64,000 nucleotides of DNA, taken from assembly GCF_022138605.1 (NCBI RefSeq), contig NZ_JACBFS010000004.1, forward strand, positions 186,001-250,000, in the 5' to 3' direction. The position numbers and the translations under genes were made by a program. The notes below the pieces were generated by a model. The model saw nothing but the letters and a program-made list of their open reading frames with translations, was not told where the DNA came from and searched no databases. This document shows positions 25,698 to 35,076 of the stretch, in pieces. The first letter of the stretch is position 1. Each line of letters opens with the position of its first letter. Source of the DNA: Xanthobacter sp. NM-25. Lineage in GTDB: Bacteria > Pseudomonadota > Alphaproteobacteria > Rhizobiales > Xanthobacteraceae.

Positions 25698-27065
25698 TCA
25701 GCCGACCCCCAGGGCCTTGAGCTTGCGGTGGAGCGCCGAGCGCTCCATGCCCACGAACTCGGCGGTGCGCGAGATGTTGCCGCCGAAACGGTTGATCTGC
25801 GCCGCCAGATACTCCCGCTCGAACACCTCCCGCGCCTCCCGCAGGGGCAGGCCCATGAGGTGCTCGCCACCGTGCCCGTTCGGCAGGCTGGGCACCAGGG
25901 CACCCACGTCCGGCGGCAGCATGCCGGCGGTGATGGTGGCTTCGGGATCGCCTCCGGCGAGGATCAGCAGGCGCTCCACATTGTTGCGCAGCTGCCGCAC
26001 GTTGCCGGGCCAGTCGTGGGACTGCAGCACCGCCATGGCATCGTCGCCAATGGGGCGGCGGGGCATGCCGGTGCTCTGGGAGATGGTGTCGAGGAAGAAA
26101 TCCACCAGGTCTGGAATGTCCTCGCGGCGCTCCGCCAGCGGCGGCACGCGGATCGGCACCACCGACAGGCGATGGTAGAGATCCTCGCGGAACCGCCCCT
26201 TGGCGATCTCCTCCTCCAGGTTGCGGCCGGTGGACGAGATGATGCGCACATCGACACTGACGCGCTCGCTGGAGCCGATGCGGGTGAAGGTCTGTTCCAC
26301 CAGCACCCGCAGCACGCGGTTCTGCGTCTCGCGCGGCATGTCGGCGATCTCGTCCAGGAACAAGGTGCCGCCGTGAGCCTCTTCCAGGGCGCCGCGCTTG
26401 GCCTCCCGCCCCTCCCCCTCGGACACGCCGAACAGCTCGAACTCCAGACGCTCCGGCGTGATGGCGGCGGAATTCAGCACCACGAACGGGCCAGCCGCCC
26501 GGCCCGACTGGGCGTGAATCATCCGCGCCGCAAGTTCCTTGCCCGAACCGGAAGGGCCGACGATGAGAATGCGGCTGTTGGTGGGGCCCACGCGCTCGAT
26601 GGTCGCCTTGAGCTGCTGCACCGCGCCGGACCGGCCCACCAGCACCCGCGTGTGGGGCGCCAGCTGCTTCAGCTCCTTCAGCTCCCGCTTCAGGCGCAGG
26701 GTTTCCAGGGCCCGCTCGGCCACCATCACCAGCCGGTCGGCGTTGAACGGCTTCTCGATGAAGTCGTAGGCACCGCGCTTGATGGCCGCCACCGCGGTCT
26801 CGATATTGCCGTGGCCGGAGATCATCACCACCGGCACATCCGGGTGCTGGGTCTTGATCTCGTTCAGCAATTCCAGCCCGTCCAGCCGGCTGCCCTGCAG
26901 CCAGATGTCGAGGAAAATGAGATTGGGCCGGCGGCTGGCGATGGCCGCCAGGGCGCTGTCGGCATCACGGGCGGTGCGAGCGCCATAGCCCTCGTCCTCC
27001 AGGATGCCCGCCACCAGCTCGCCGATGTCGGCCTCGTCATCGACGATCAGGATATCCATGGCCAT
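25698..27065 (-). CDS. ntrX: Response regulator NtrX
   Basis: NtrX is the partner of the sensor NtrY and affects nitrogen metabolism, respiration and the cell envelope. The 455-residue protein has a receiver domain with Asp53 (FLDIWL), an AAA+ domain with Walker A GPSGSGKE (170-177) and FLDEI, and a Fis-type helix-turn-helix at the end (NISRTAEFVGMERSALHRKL). The GAFTGA loop that contacts sigma-54 is absent: residues 213-226 read GVSEGEGREAKRGA. This agrees with other alphaproteobacterial NtrX proteins and suggests sigma-54-independent action. Confidence 0.95.
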   Translation of the reverse strand: MAMDILIVDDEADIGELVAGILEDEGYGARTARDADSALAAIASRRPNLIFLDIWLQGSRLDGLELLNEIKTQHPDVPVVMISGHGNIETAVAAIKRGAYDFIEKPFNADRLVMVAERALETLRLKRELKELKQLAPHTRVLVGRSGAVQQLKATIERVGPTNSRILIVGPSGSGKELAARMIHAQSGRAAGPFVVLNSAAITPERLEFELFGVSEGEGREAKRGALEEAHGGTLFLDEIADMPRETQNRVLRVLVEQTFTRIGSSERVSVDVRIISSTGRNLEEEIAKGRFREDLYHRLSVVPIRVPPLAERREDIPDLVDFFLDTISQSTGMPRRPIGDDAMAVLQSHDWPGNVRQLRNNVERLLILAGGDPEATITAGMLPPDVGALVPSLPNGHGGEHLMGLPLREAREVFEREYLAAQINRFGGNISRTAEFVGMERSALHRKLKALGVG

Positions 27066-27068
27066 GGT

Positions 27069-29309
27069 TCAGGCTCTCCCGAAAACGGGGGTGGACGGCG
27101 TGGGAGAGGCGCCACCGCCGGCCGGCTGGCCATCGGCGCGCAGGCGCAGGCGAATCCAGGCGCCGCGCCCCTCCGGAGAATCGTTCAACTCAATGCCCCC
27201 GCCGTGCTCCTCCATGATCTTGCCCACGATGGCAAGGCCAAGGCCGGTGCCCTTCTCCCGGGTGGTCACATAAGGCTCAAGAAGGCGGCTGCGCTTATCC
27301 TGAGGCAGCCCCATGCCGTTATCGATGACGTCGATGATGAGATCCTCGCCTTCCGCCGCGGCCTTGACCTTGATGCGCGGCGCGCCGCGATCGGCCTCCG
27401 GCAGGCCATCAATGGCCTCAGCTGCGTTTTTCAGGATGTTGGTGAGCGCCTGGGAGATCAGCCGCCGGTCGAAGCGCGCCGGCAGGGCGTTCGGCAGGTC
27501 GGTCTCGAAGGTCACGGTGGGATGGCCGACGCGCATCAGGAACACCGCCTGACGGATGGTCTCGGCAAGGTCCTGGGCGTCCACCACGGGTTTGGGCATG
27601 CGCGCGAAGGAGGAGAACTCATCCACCATGCGGCCGATGTCGCCCACCTGGCGGATGATGGTGTCCGTGCACTGGTCGAACACGTCGCGATCCTGGGTGA
27701 TGTGCCGGCCGTATTTGCGCTTCAGCCGCTCCGCCGAAAGCTGGATGGGCGTGAGCGGATTCTTGATCTCGTGGGCGATGCGCCGCGCCACGTCGGCCCA
27801 GGCGGAGGTGCGCTGAGCGGTGATGAGGGCGGTGATGTCGTCCAGGGTCACCACCCAGCCGTGATCGTCTTCGGTGGACTGCTCGGTGGTGACGCGCATG
27901 GCGAAAATGCGTTCCCGGCCGTCCCGCTGCAGGGTGATATTGCCCTGGATGATGCGCTGGCCGGCATGCTCGGCCTCGGCCATCAGCGCCGCCGTTTCCG
28001 GCACCACGTCGGCCAGCTTGCGGCCGAGGGTGTCCGGCTCGCTGAGCCCCAGCAACCGCTCGGCCGACCGGTTGAGGATGGTGACCCGCTCAGCCGCATC
28101 GAGGCCAATGACGCCGGCCCCCACGCCCGCCAGAACCGCCTCCGTGAAGCGGCGCCGGCTGTCGATCTGCTCGCTGGCGTGCACCAGGTCGTTGCGCTGC
28201 GCCTTGAGCTCCGAGGTCATGGTGTTGAAGGTCTCGCCCAGGGTGGCGAGGTCGCCTTCGGCGCGGTTCACCGGCACCTGCACGTCCAGATTGCCATTGG
28301 CGACCCGCCCCGCCGCCCACATCAGCCGGCGAATGGGCGCCACCAGCCATTTGGAGAAGTTGATGCCCAGCCACACCGCGCTCAGCAGCACGATGAGGGT
28401 GATGAGCGCATACATCAGCGCGAAGGCGAGCTGCACGTTGAAGCGCCGCGCCTCCAGCGCCTGGTAGTCGCGCAGCGTCTCAGTGGTCAGGGTGAGATAG
28501 CCCATGATGCGCGGATCCACCGGCCGGGCCACATAAAGGAACAGGCCGTCGAAATCCCGCAGCGGCACCACGGCGCCGACGAAATCCCCGTTGATGGGGC
28601 TGTAGATGACCGGCTCGTCGGCGCTGGCATCGTTGATGGCGATGTTCTCCGGCACCAGGAATTCGCGGTCGGTATGCAGGTTGTTGCGCTCCACCACCGA
28701 GCGGTCGCGACGGATGATCTGCGCGCCCGGAACGTTGCGCAGCGCCGCCTGCGCGGTCAGCACCTGCGAGAACTGCGCCTTGTCCTTCTCATAGAGCGGC
28801 TTCAGGCGGGACAGGTCGTTGGCCATGGCCAGCGCGTCGCCGCGTATGGAGAGGGCATGCTCGCGCCAATAGGTCTGCGCCACCGACCCCACCATGCCGA
28901 CGATCTGCTGGGTGCGGGTGGAGAAATAGCGATCGAGGCTGCGGTCGAGGGTGAGGCTGGCGACGATGGCGACGACGATGGTCGGCACCACCGAGACCAC
29001 GGTGAACAGCGCGATGATCCGCACATGCAACCGCGCCGCCGCGCGCCCGCGCCGCCGCGCCCGAATGATGCCGGCCACCTCATGGCCGATGACCACCAGA
29101 AGAATGAGGCCCGCCACCCCGCAGCCGCCCAGCACCCAGTCGGTGACCTGCTTGGTGGGCACGATGCTGGTGAGGCCCATCAGGATGAGGAACGCCCCCA
29201 GCGCCACCGCCAGGGAGAGCACCACCACCACCGGCGCGAACAGTCGCGCCGCCAGCCGCCGGCGGGGCACGGGAACAGGCGCGACCGTTTCGGCCGGCGT
29301 ATCGATCAT
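27069..29309 (-). CDS. ntrY: Membrane sensor histidine kinase NtrY
   Basis: NtrY phosphorylates NtrX, and cross-talk with NtrC is known. The 746-residue protein has membrane segments at about 24-48, 57-77, 98-119 and 292-316, with a periplasmic sensor loop of about 170 residues between the last two. HAMP (about 317-370), PAS (about 385-500), HisKA with phospho-acceptor His513 in IAHEIKNPLTP, and HATPase with NILKNAAEAI, DNGMGLP and GTGLGLAI follow. It stops 3 bases before ntrX. Confidence 0.96.
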   Translation of the reverse strand: MIDTPAETVAPVPVPRRRLAARLFAPVVVVLSLAVALGAFLILMGLTSIVPTKQVTDWVLGGCGVAGLILLVVIGHEVAGIIRARRRGRAAARLHVRIIALFTVVSVVPTIVVAIVASLTLDRSLDRYFSTRTQQIVGMVGSVAQTYWREHALSIRGDALAMANDLSRLKPLYEKDKAQFSQVLTAQAALRNVPGAQIIRRDRSVVERNNLHTDREFLVPENIAINDASADEPVIYSPINGDFVGAVVPLRDFDGLFLYVARPVDPRIMGYLTLTTETLRDYQALEARRFNVQLAFALMYALITLIVLLSAVWLGINFSKWLVAPIRRLMWAAGRVANGNLDVQVPVNRAEGDLATLGETFNTMTSELKAQRNDLVHASEQIDSRRRFTEAVLAGVGAGVIGLDAAERVTILNRSAERLLGLSEPDTLGRKLADVVPETAALMAEAEHAGQRIIQGNITLQRDGRERIFAMRVTTEQSTEDDHGWVVTLDDITALITAQRTSAWADVARRIAHEIKNPLTPIQLSAERLKRKYGRHITQDRDVFDQCTDTIIRQVGDIGRMVDEFSSFARMPKPVVDAQDLAETIRQAVFLMRVGHPTVTFETDLPNALPARFDRRLISQALTNILKNAAEAIDGLPEADRGAPRIKVKAAAEGEDLIIDVIDNGMGLPQDKRSRLLEPYVTTREKGTGLGLAIVGKIMEEHGGGIELNDSPEGRGAWIRLRLRADGQPAGGGASPTPSTPVFGRA

Positions 29310-29370
29310 GATCTCGGTCGTCCCTCAGCTCAGCCTGCGGCCGCGGCGTGAGTCGCCGCATGCGTACTGA

Positions 29371-29393
29371 TGCAGTGGAACGACACTGGTGCA
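29371..29393 (-). promoter_or_regulatory. Possible NtrC-type half-site upstream of ntrY
   Basis: On the minus strand TGCACCA (29393-29387) matches one arm of the NtrC operator consensus exactly, and a TGCA-bearing inverted arm lies 9 bases further on instead of the expected TGGTGCA at 3 bases. It is 62-84 bp before the ntrY ATG, in the gap that follows ntrC. Confidence 0.25.
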
Positions 29394-29524
29394 AAAATGT
29401 GACAGAAGGGAGAGGTGTCTGCCACTTTCCCCTGCGGATCTCGTGGCTTGGGTAGCGGGCTCCCGCCCTCGCCCCTTCCGGGGATGGGCTCGCGCCGCCG
29501 GCCGGCGACGCGAGCGGACGCAGC

Positions 29525-30973
29525 TCAACGGCTGGTGCGGATCACCTGGATGTCCAGGTCGCGGATCTTCTTGCGCAGCGTGTTGCGGTTGAGGCCGAGG
29601 AGCTCCGCCGCCTTGATCTGGTTGCCGCGGGTGGCCGCCAGGGCCGCCGACAGCAACGGATATTCCACGTCCTTCAAGATGCGGTGATAGAGGCCGGGCG
29701 GCGGCAGGTCTTCTCCGAAGCCGGCAAAATAGGTGTTGAGATGCCGCTCGACGGAGGCGGACAACGTGGTGTCCACCGGCCCTTCCTCGGTGAGGGCGCT
29801 CGGCACCGGTTCGGACAGCTCGGCATCAATGATGACGGGCGTGATGACCTCTTGCGGATACAGCGCCGCCAGCCGCCGCACCAGATTTTCCAGTTCGCGC
29901 ACGTTGCCCGGCCAGCGGTAGCGCTTGAGCCGATCGAGCGCCGCCGCGTCGATCTGTTTCGCCGGCAAACCTTCTCGCTCGGCCTGCAGGAAGAAGTGGC
30001 GCACCAGGTCCGGCACGTCTTCCGAGCGCTCACGCAGAGGTGGAAGACGTAGCGGCACCACATTGAGGCGAAAGAACAAATCCTCGCGGAAGAGGCCCTG
30101 CTGAATGAGCGTCCGCAGGTCCTTGTTGGTGGCGGCGATGATGCGCACATCGGTCTTGATGGGGGTGCGCCCGCCCACGGTGGTGTATTCGCCCTGCTGC
30201 AGCACGCGCAGGAGGCGGGTCTGCGCCTCCATGGGCATGTCGCCGATTTCGTCGAGGAACAAGGTGCCGCCTTCCGCCTGCTCGAAGCGGCCGGGATTGC
30301 GGGTGGTGGCGCCGGTGAACGAGCCCTTCTCGTGGCCGAACAGCTCGCTCTCGATAAGGTCGCGGGGAATGGCCGCCATGTTGATGGCGACGAACGGCCC
30401 GGTGCGGCGCTTGCCATAATCGTGCAGGGCGCGGGCCACCAGTTCCTTGCCGGTGCCGCTCTCGCCGACGATCATCACCGTGAGATCGGTCTGCATCAGG
30501 CGGGCCAGAAGGCGGTAGATCTCCTGCATGGCGGGGGAGCGCCCCACCAACGGGATATTGTCCTGCTCCTCGTTCAGCGGAACCCCGTTGTCGCCCTTCT
30601 TCGGCTCCGCCAGAGCGCGACCGACGATGGAGATCAGTTCCTTGAGATCGAACGGCTTGGGCAGATATTCATAGGCGCCGCGCTCGGAGGCGCGGATGGC
30701 GGTCATGAAGGTGTTCTGCGCGCTCATCACGATGACCGGCAGATCCGGCCGCGCCTTCTTGATGCGGGGCAGCAGATCGAAGGCGTTCTCGTCGGGCATG
30801 ACCACGTCGGTGATCACGAGGTCGCCGTCGCCCTGGCTGACCCAGCGCCAGAGGGTGGCCGCGTTGCCGCAGGAGCGCACTTCATAGCCGGCCCGGGACA
30901 GGGCCTGATTGAGCACCGTGCGGATCGCGGCGTCGTCGTCGGCGACCAGGATGCTTCCGGTTGGCATGGACAC
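29525..30973 (-). CDS. ntrC: Nitrogen regulator NtrC (sigma-54 activator)
   Basis: NtrC, when phosphorylated by NtrB, activates nitrogen-scavenging genes with sigma-54. The 482-residue protein has a receiver domain with Asp56 (VITDVVMP), an AAA+ domain with Walker A GESGTGKE (170-177), the sigma-54 loop GSFTGA (217-222) and FLDEIGDMP, and a Fis-type helix-turn-helix near 455-480 (LGLNRNTLRKKI). Unlike NtrX next door, the sigma-54 contact loop is intact. It follows ntrB by one base. Confidence 0.97.
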   Translation of the reverse strand: MSMPTGSILVADDDAAIRTVLNQALSRAGYEVRSCGNAATLWRWVSQGDGDLVITDVVMPDENAFDLLPRIKKARPDLPVIVMSAQNTFMTAIRASERGAYEYLPKPFDLKELISIVGRALAEPKKGDNGVPLNEEQDNIPLVGRSPAMQEIYRLLARLMQTDLTVMIVGESGTGKELVARALHDYGKRRTGPFVAINMAAIPRDLIESELFGHEKGSFTGATTRNPGRFEQAEGGTLFLDEIGDMPMEAQTRLLRVLQQGEYTTVGGRTPIKTDVRIIAATNKDLRTLIQQGLFREDLFFRLNVVPLRLPPLRERSEDVPDLVRHFFLQAEREGLPAKQIDAAALDRLKRYRWPGNVRELENLVRRLAALYPQEVITPVIIDAELSEPVPSALTEEGPVDTTLSASVERHLNTYFAGFGEDLPPPGLYHRILKDVEYPLLSAALAATRGNQIKAAELLGLNRNTLRKKIRDLDIQVIRTSR

Positions 30974-30974
30974 C

Positions 30975-32120
30975 TCAGTTGGCCTCTTTGGCAGTGCTCG
31001 TGCTGCGATACATGGGCAGAAGCACGCGGAAGGTGGTGCGGCGCGGCTGGCTCTCGCATTCCACGATGCCGCCGTGATCGCCGATGATCTTGGCGACTAA
31101 AGCAAGTCCGAGGCCACTGCCCGAAGGCTTGGTGGTCACGAACGGGTCGAACAGGTGCGGGACGAGGTCGTCCGGCACCCCCTTGCCATTGTCGCGCACG
31201 CAGAACTCAAGGGGCAGGCTGACCCGCGAGGAGGCACCCGGCACGGTGAGCCGCACGCCGGGGCGGAAGGCGGTGGTGAGCTGAATCTCGCCATCGGGGT
31301 CGCCGTCGATGGCTTCCGCCGCATTCTTCACCAGATTGAGGAAAACCTGGATCAGCTGGTCGCGATTGCCCAGCACCGGCGGCAGCGAGGGGTCGTAATC
31401 CTCCACAAAGCGGATGTTGCGGGCGAATCCGCTCATGGCCAGGGTGCGCACATGCTCCAGCACCGAATGGATGTTCACCGGCTCGCGCTCCACCGGGCGC
31501 TCGTCGGAAAACACCTCCATACGGTCCACCAGCTTCACGATGCGATCCGCCTCGTCGCAGATCAGCCGGGTCAGCGCCCGGTCCTCGTCATCCGCCGACT
31601 GCTCCAGCAACTGGGCGGCGCCGCGAATGCCCGACAGCGGGTTCTTGATCTCATGCGCCAGCATGGCCGCAAGGCCGCTGACCGAGCGGGCGGCGCCGCG
31701 ATGGGTGAGCTGGCGGTCCATCTTGTCGGCGATGGTGCGCTCCTGCAGCATCACCACCACATGATCCGGACGCTCGGCCACCGGCGCTACGTGGATATCC
31801 ACGATCCGCTCGCCGCCATTGCGGGGGGTGCCGAGATCCACCCGATATTCGTTCACCGGCGCGCCGCGCACCCGCACCTGCTCGATCAGCCCGAGCAAGG
31901 GTGTGCCAAAGGGCACGAACTCCTGGAACGGGCGGCGCCGCAGCAGCGGCGCGCTGACCTCGAAAAAGGCTTCCGCCGCCACGTTGGCGTCCACCACGTG
32001 GCCGGTGTCGGAAATGGTGAAGAGGGGGTGCGGCACGGCGTCCAGAATGGCCCGCGTGAGGCACTGATCCTCGGGCTGGGGCTTGCGTTCGCTGTCCATT
32101 TTCCTGGCTTCGGCGGTCAT
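30975..32120 (-). CDS. ntrB: Nitrogen sensor kinase/phosphatase NtrB
   Basis: NtrB phosphorylates NtrC in nitrogen limitation and dephosphorylates it when PII binds. The start at 32120 overlaps the dusB stop as ATGA and has GGAGG upstream, giving 381 residues. An N-terminal PAS domain (about 20-125) precedes HisKA with His156 in LAHEIKNPLSG. HATPase motifs are NLVKNAAEAI, RDNGKGVP and GSGLGLALV. There are no membrane segments, as expected for a cytoplasmic sensor. The dusB-ntrB-ntrC order is the classical nifR3-ntrBC operon. Confidence 0.96.
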   Translation of the reverse strand: MTAEARKMDSERKPQPEDQCLTRAILDAVPHPLFTISDTGHVVDANVAAEAFFEVSAPLLRRRPFQEFVPFGTPLLGLIEQVRVRGAPVNEYRVDLGTPRNGGERIVDIHVAPVAERPDHVVVMLQERTIADKMDRQLTHRGAARSVSGLAAMLAHEIKNPLSGIRGAAQLLEQSADDEDRALTRLICDEADRIVKLVDRMEVFSDERPVEREPVNIHSVLEHVRTLAMSGFARNIRFVEDYDPSLPPVLGNRDQLIQVFLNLVKNAAEAIDGDPDGEIQLTTAFRPGVRLTVPGASSRVSLPLEFCVRDNGKGVPDDLVPHLFDPFVTTKPSGSGLGLALVAKIIGDHGGIVECESQPRRTTFRVLLPMYRSTSTAKEAN

Positions 32121-33142
32121 GCCGCAGCCCTCCACATGAGTTCGTCATAAGCGGCGGCAATCCCGGCCTTCACGGCCGTTGGATCTTCGCTGGTGAGCAG
32201 GCGCGAACGCCACCGCCGCGTGAATTCGGAGCCGATCCCCCCGGCTGCCTCAAGGGCCCAGCCCACATGCTTGCGGGCCTGTCGCAGGCCCAGCTCACGC
32301 CCGTAAAGCGCCAGCCAGCCGTCATAAAGCTCCAGCAGCACATCGCGCTGCTCGTCCAGGGCGGGCGGATCCGGAACGCGCCCGCAGGCCAGCGTCGCCG
32401 CCACCTGCCCGGGAAACCAGGGCCGTCCCTGGGCACCGCGCCCGATCATCACCCCATCGGCCCCCGATTGATCCAACATGGCGCGGGCCGATCCCGCTTC
32501 CACCAGGTCGCCATTGGCCACCACCGGCAGCCGGACCGCCACCTTGACCGCCCGGATGGCCCGCCAATCGGCCTGGCCGGTGTAGAACTGGCACCGGGTA
32601 CGCCCGTGCACCGTCACCAGGGCGAGGCCGCTCGCCTCGGCAATGCGCGCCAGCTCCACCGCCGTGGGCGTGGCCTCATCCCACCCCAGGCGCGTCTTCA
32701 CCGTCACCGGCACCGAAACCGCGCCGCGCACCGCCTCGATGATCCGCCGGGCCACCGGCAGGTCGCGCAACAGCGCCGCGCCGGCTGCGCCTGTGGTGAC
32801 CCGCTTGGCCGGACAGCCCATGTTGATGTCGATGAGCCCCGCCCCCGCCGCCTCGGCGACGCGCGCGGCCTCTCCCATCCAATAGGGGTCGTTGCCAGCG
32901 ATCTGCACGGCGTGGAGCGCCACGCCCTGCCCCTCCGCCCGCAGCATCATTTCCGGATGCCCGTCCAGCAGCGCCTGGCTGGCGACCATCTCCGAGATCA
33001 CGAGTCCAGCGCCATAGCGCAGCGCCATCCGCCGCACCGGCGCGTCGGTGATGCCCGCCATGGGCGCAAGCAGCACTGCATTGGGCAGGACATGCGGCCC
33101 GATTTGCAACGCAGGGGTGAAAGAAGTCGCAGTTTCGTGCAC
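32117..33142 (-). CDS. dusB: tRNA-dihydrouridine synthase DusB (NifR3)
   Basis: DusB is an FMN enzyme that reduces uridine to dihydrouridine in tRNA D-loops. Signature motifs are LLAPMAGITDAPVRR, INMGCPAKRVTTGAAGAALL with the catalytic cysteine, VKTRLGWD, VHGRTRCQFYTG and GVMIGRGAQGRPW. I start at the GTG at 33142 (341 residues). An ATG at 33193 is in frame and would add a KCLRCRHTW segment of no known role in this family. It is the first gene of the ntr operon. Confidence 0.92.
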   Translation of the reverse strand: MHETATSFTPALQIGPHVLPNAVLLAPMAGITDAPVRRMALRYGAGLVISEMVASQALLDGHPEMMLRAEGQGVALHAVQIAGNDPYWMGEAARVAEAAGAGLIDINMGCPAKRVTTGAAGAALLRDLPVARRIIEAVRGAVSVPVTVKTRLGWDEATPTAVELARIAEASGLALVTVHGRTRCQFYTGQADWRAIRAVKVAVRLPVVANGDLVEAGSARAMLDQSGADGVMIGRGAQGRPWFPGQVAATLACGRVPDPPALDEQRDVLLELYDGWLALYGRELGLRQARKHVGWALEAAGGIGSEFTRRWRSRLLTSEDPTAVKAGIAAAYDELMWRAAA

Positions 33143-33378
33143 AGAAATTGGGCCAGACCAGGTGTGCCTACATCTTAGACATTTGCGCGCCATGCGCAAG
33201 GGCAGTGTGCGTAGATGTGCGGCGCATCATGGATGTTCCCCCTCCCCCACGGGTGCGCAGACGCCATTTTGCCGCCCCGCGAGGATGTAGCACCCAACCT
33301 CGCACGCGCGGCGGTCGCGGACCTTGCATCGGCCGCACCGCCGCGCTTCAAAGGTGTGATCAAGAGGAGTTCGTGGGC

Positions 33379-34572
33379 ATGAATTGCGTGGCCATCGTCG
33401 TCGCCGCGGGTCGGGGGAGCCGCGCGGGTGGGGCCCTGCCGAAGCAATATCAAAGCGTTGGCGGCGAGCCGGTGCTGCGCCACACCCTGCGGGCCTTTGC
33501 GGCACACCCGCAGATCGCCGGCGTGCTACCGGTGATTCATGACGATGATTCGGGCCTGTTCGCCGAAGTCTCGCAGGGTCTGCCCAAGATCATGGCACCG
33601 GTGGTGGGCGGCGAGAGCCGACAGGCGTCAGTGCGTGCCGGATTGCATGCGCTGCGGGCCACGCCACCCACCAGTGTGCTGGTGCATGATGCCGCCCGCC
33701 CCTTCACCTCCGCGGCCCTGATCGCGCGCGCGGTCGCCGCCGCGAATGCGGAGTGGGCAGCCATCCCGGTGGTGCCGGTGACGGATACGGTGAAGACCGT
33801 GGATGTGGCCGGGCGGGTCACCGGCACTCTGGATCGGCGCGCGTTGCGGGCGGTTCAGACCCCGCAGGCCTTCGCCTATGGGCTGCTGGCGGGGGCCCAT
33901 GATGCCGCCGCGCGCTGCGGCATCTCCAGTTTCACCGACGATGCCGCGGTGGTGGAATGGGCCGGGCACCGCGTCGCCACCTTCGAGGGAGAGACCACCA
34001 ACGTGAAGCTCACATTCGCCGAAGACCTGCTGCAGGCCGAGCGCAGCATGGAGGCGCGCTCCGAACTCGCCCCCCTCGGCGACATCCGCACCGGCAGCGG
34101 TTTCGATGTGCACGCCTTCACCCCCGGCGATCATGTGATGCTGGGGGGCATTCCCATTCCCCACGCCTTCGCCCTCGCCGGCCATTCCGATGCGGACGTG
34201 GCGCTGCATGCGCTCACCGATGCCATCCTCGGTGCCCTCGGCGATGGCGACATCGGCTCGCATTTCCCGCCGTCCGATCCGCAGTGGAAGGGCGCCGCCT
34301 CCGATCGCTTCCTGGCCCATGCGGTGGATCTCGTGCACGCGCGCGGCGGGCGCATCGCCCATGTGGATCTCACCATCATCTGCGAAGCGCCCAAGGTAGG
34401 GCCCCATCGTGAAGCCATCCGGACCTCGGTGGCGGGCATTGCCCGGCTGCCGGTGGGGCGCGTGAGCGTCAAGGCCACCACCACCGAGAAGCTCGGCTTC
34501 ACGGGCCGTCGTGAAGGCATCGCCGCCATGGCCACCGCCACGGTGCGCCTGCCGTTCCAGGAGGAGGCATGA
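33379..34572 (+). CDS. ispDF: Bifunctional IspD/IspF isoprenoid enzyme
   Basis: One protein carries two steps of the non-mevalonate (MEP) pathway: cytidylyl transfer to MEP and cyclisation to MEcPP. IspD spans about 1-225 (VVAAGRGSRAGGALPKQY, VHDAARPF, TPQAF) and IspF about 235-397, with metal ligands Asp243 and His245 in GFDVHAF and His277 in ADVALHALTDAILGA. The ATG at 33379 has AGGAG nine bases upstream; the frame is open to 33148 without support. Fusion is usual in alphaproteobacteria. IspE, the step between them, is not in the window. Confidence 0.97.
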   Translation: MNCVAIVVAAGRGSRAGGALPKQYQSVGGEPVLRHTLRAFAAHPQIAGVLPVIHDDDSGLFAEVSQGLPKIMAPVVGGESRQASVRAGLHALRATPPTSVLVHDAARPFTSAALIARAVAAANAEWAAIPVVPVTDTVKTVDVAGRVTGTLDRRALRAVQTPQAFAYGLLAGAHDAAARCGISSFTDDAAVVEWAGHRVATFEGETTNVKLTFAEDLLQAERSMEARSELAPLGDIRTGSGFDVHAFTPGDHVMLGGIPIPHAFALAGHSDADVALHALTDAILGALGDGDIGSHFPPSDPQWKGAASDRFLAHAVDLVHARGGRIAHVDLTIICEAPKVGPHREAIRTSVAGIARLPVGRVSVKATTTEKLGFTGRREGIAAMATATVRLPFQEEA

Positions 34573-35060
34573 TCGACGCTGATGCCTATGCCGCCGCCGA
34601 GGCGGTGCTGGTGGCCTTTCGCGCCCGCCGCTGGACCCTGGCCACGGCCGAATCGTGCACCGGCGGCCTGGTTGCCGGCACGCTGACGGCGGTGCCGGGC
34701 TCGTCGGACGTGGTGGACCGCGGCTTCGTCACGTATTCCAATGCCGCCAAAGTTGCCATGATCGCGGTGCCGGAGGCCACTTTGCTGGCCCATGGCGCGG
34801 TGAGCGAGGAAACCGCCCGCGCCATGGCAGAGGGCGCACGCGCCGCCGCCGGGGTGGATGTGGCGGTCTCCGTCACCGGCGTGGCCGGGCCGGGCGGCGG
34901 CAGCGTTCTCAAGCCGGTGGGGCTGGTGCATTTCGGCTGCGCCCGCCGGGATGGGACAACCACCCATCGCGCCATGCAATTCGGTGATCCCGGCCGCGCC
35001 GAAATCCGCCACCAGGCCGTTCTGGTGGCGCTCTCCCTATTGGCGGAAGCCGCGCGATAA
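34569..35060 (+). CDS. pncC: Nicotinamide-nucleotide amidase (CinA C-terminal domain)
   Basis: PncC converts nicotinamide mononucleotide to nicotinic acid mononucleotide and ammonia, recycling NAD. The 163-residue protein is the stand-alone CinA C-terminal domain: ATAESCTGGLVAGTLT with the active-site serine, GFVTYSNAAKVAMI and VSVTGVAGPGGGS. No N-terminal MocF-like domain is present. Its ATG overlaps the ispDF stop as ATGA, so the two are coupled. Confidence 0.93.
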   Translation: MIDADAYAAAEAVLVAFRARRWTLATAESCTGGLVAGTLTAVPGSSDVVDRGFVTYSNAAKVAMIAVPEATLLAHGAVSEETARAMAEGARAAAGVDVAVSVTGVAGPGGGSVLKPVGLVHFGCARRDGTTTHRAMQFGDPGRAEIRHQAVLVALSLLAEAAR

Positions 35061-35076
35061 GGACCTGCGGCGACCC

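Noticed and set aside
22484..25720. A 1078-codon open frame on the plus strand.
   Set aside because: It is antisense to trkH and trkA and shows low-complexity composition only.
25728..29351. A 1207-codon open frame on the plus strand.
   Set aside because: It lies antisense to ntrX and ntrY, which have complete domain sets. Long antisense frames are common at this GC content, and its translation is His/Gly/Gln-rich with no fold.
33143..33193. A zinc-ribbon-like KCLRCRHTW segment at the N-terminus of DusB.
   Set aside because: It needs an upstream ATG in a stretch that otherwise looks intergenic, and dihydrouridine synthases have no such domain.
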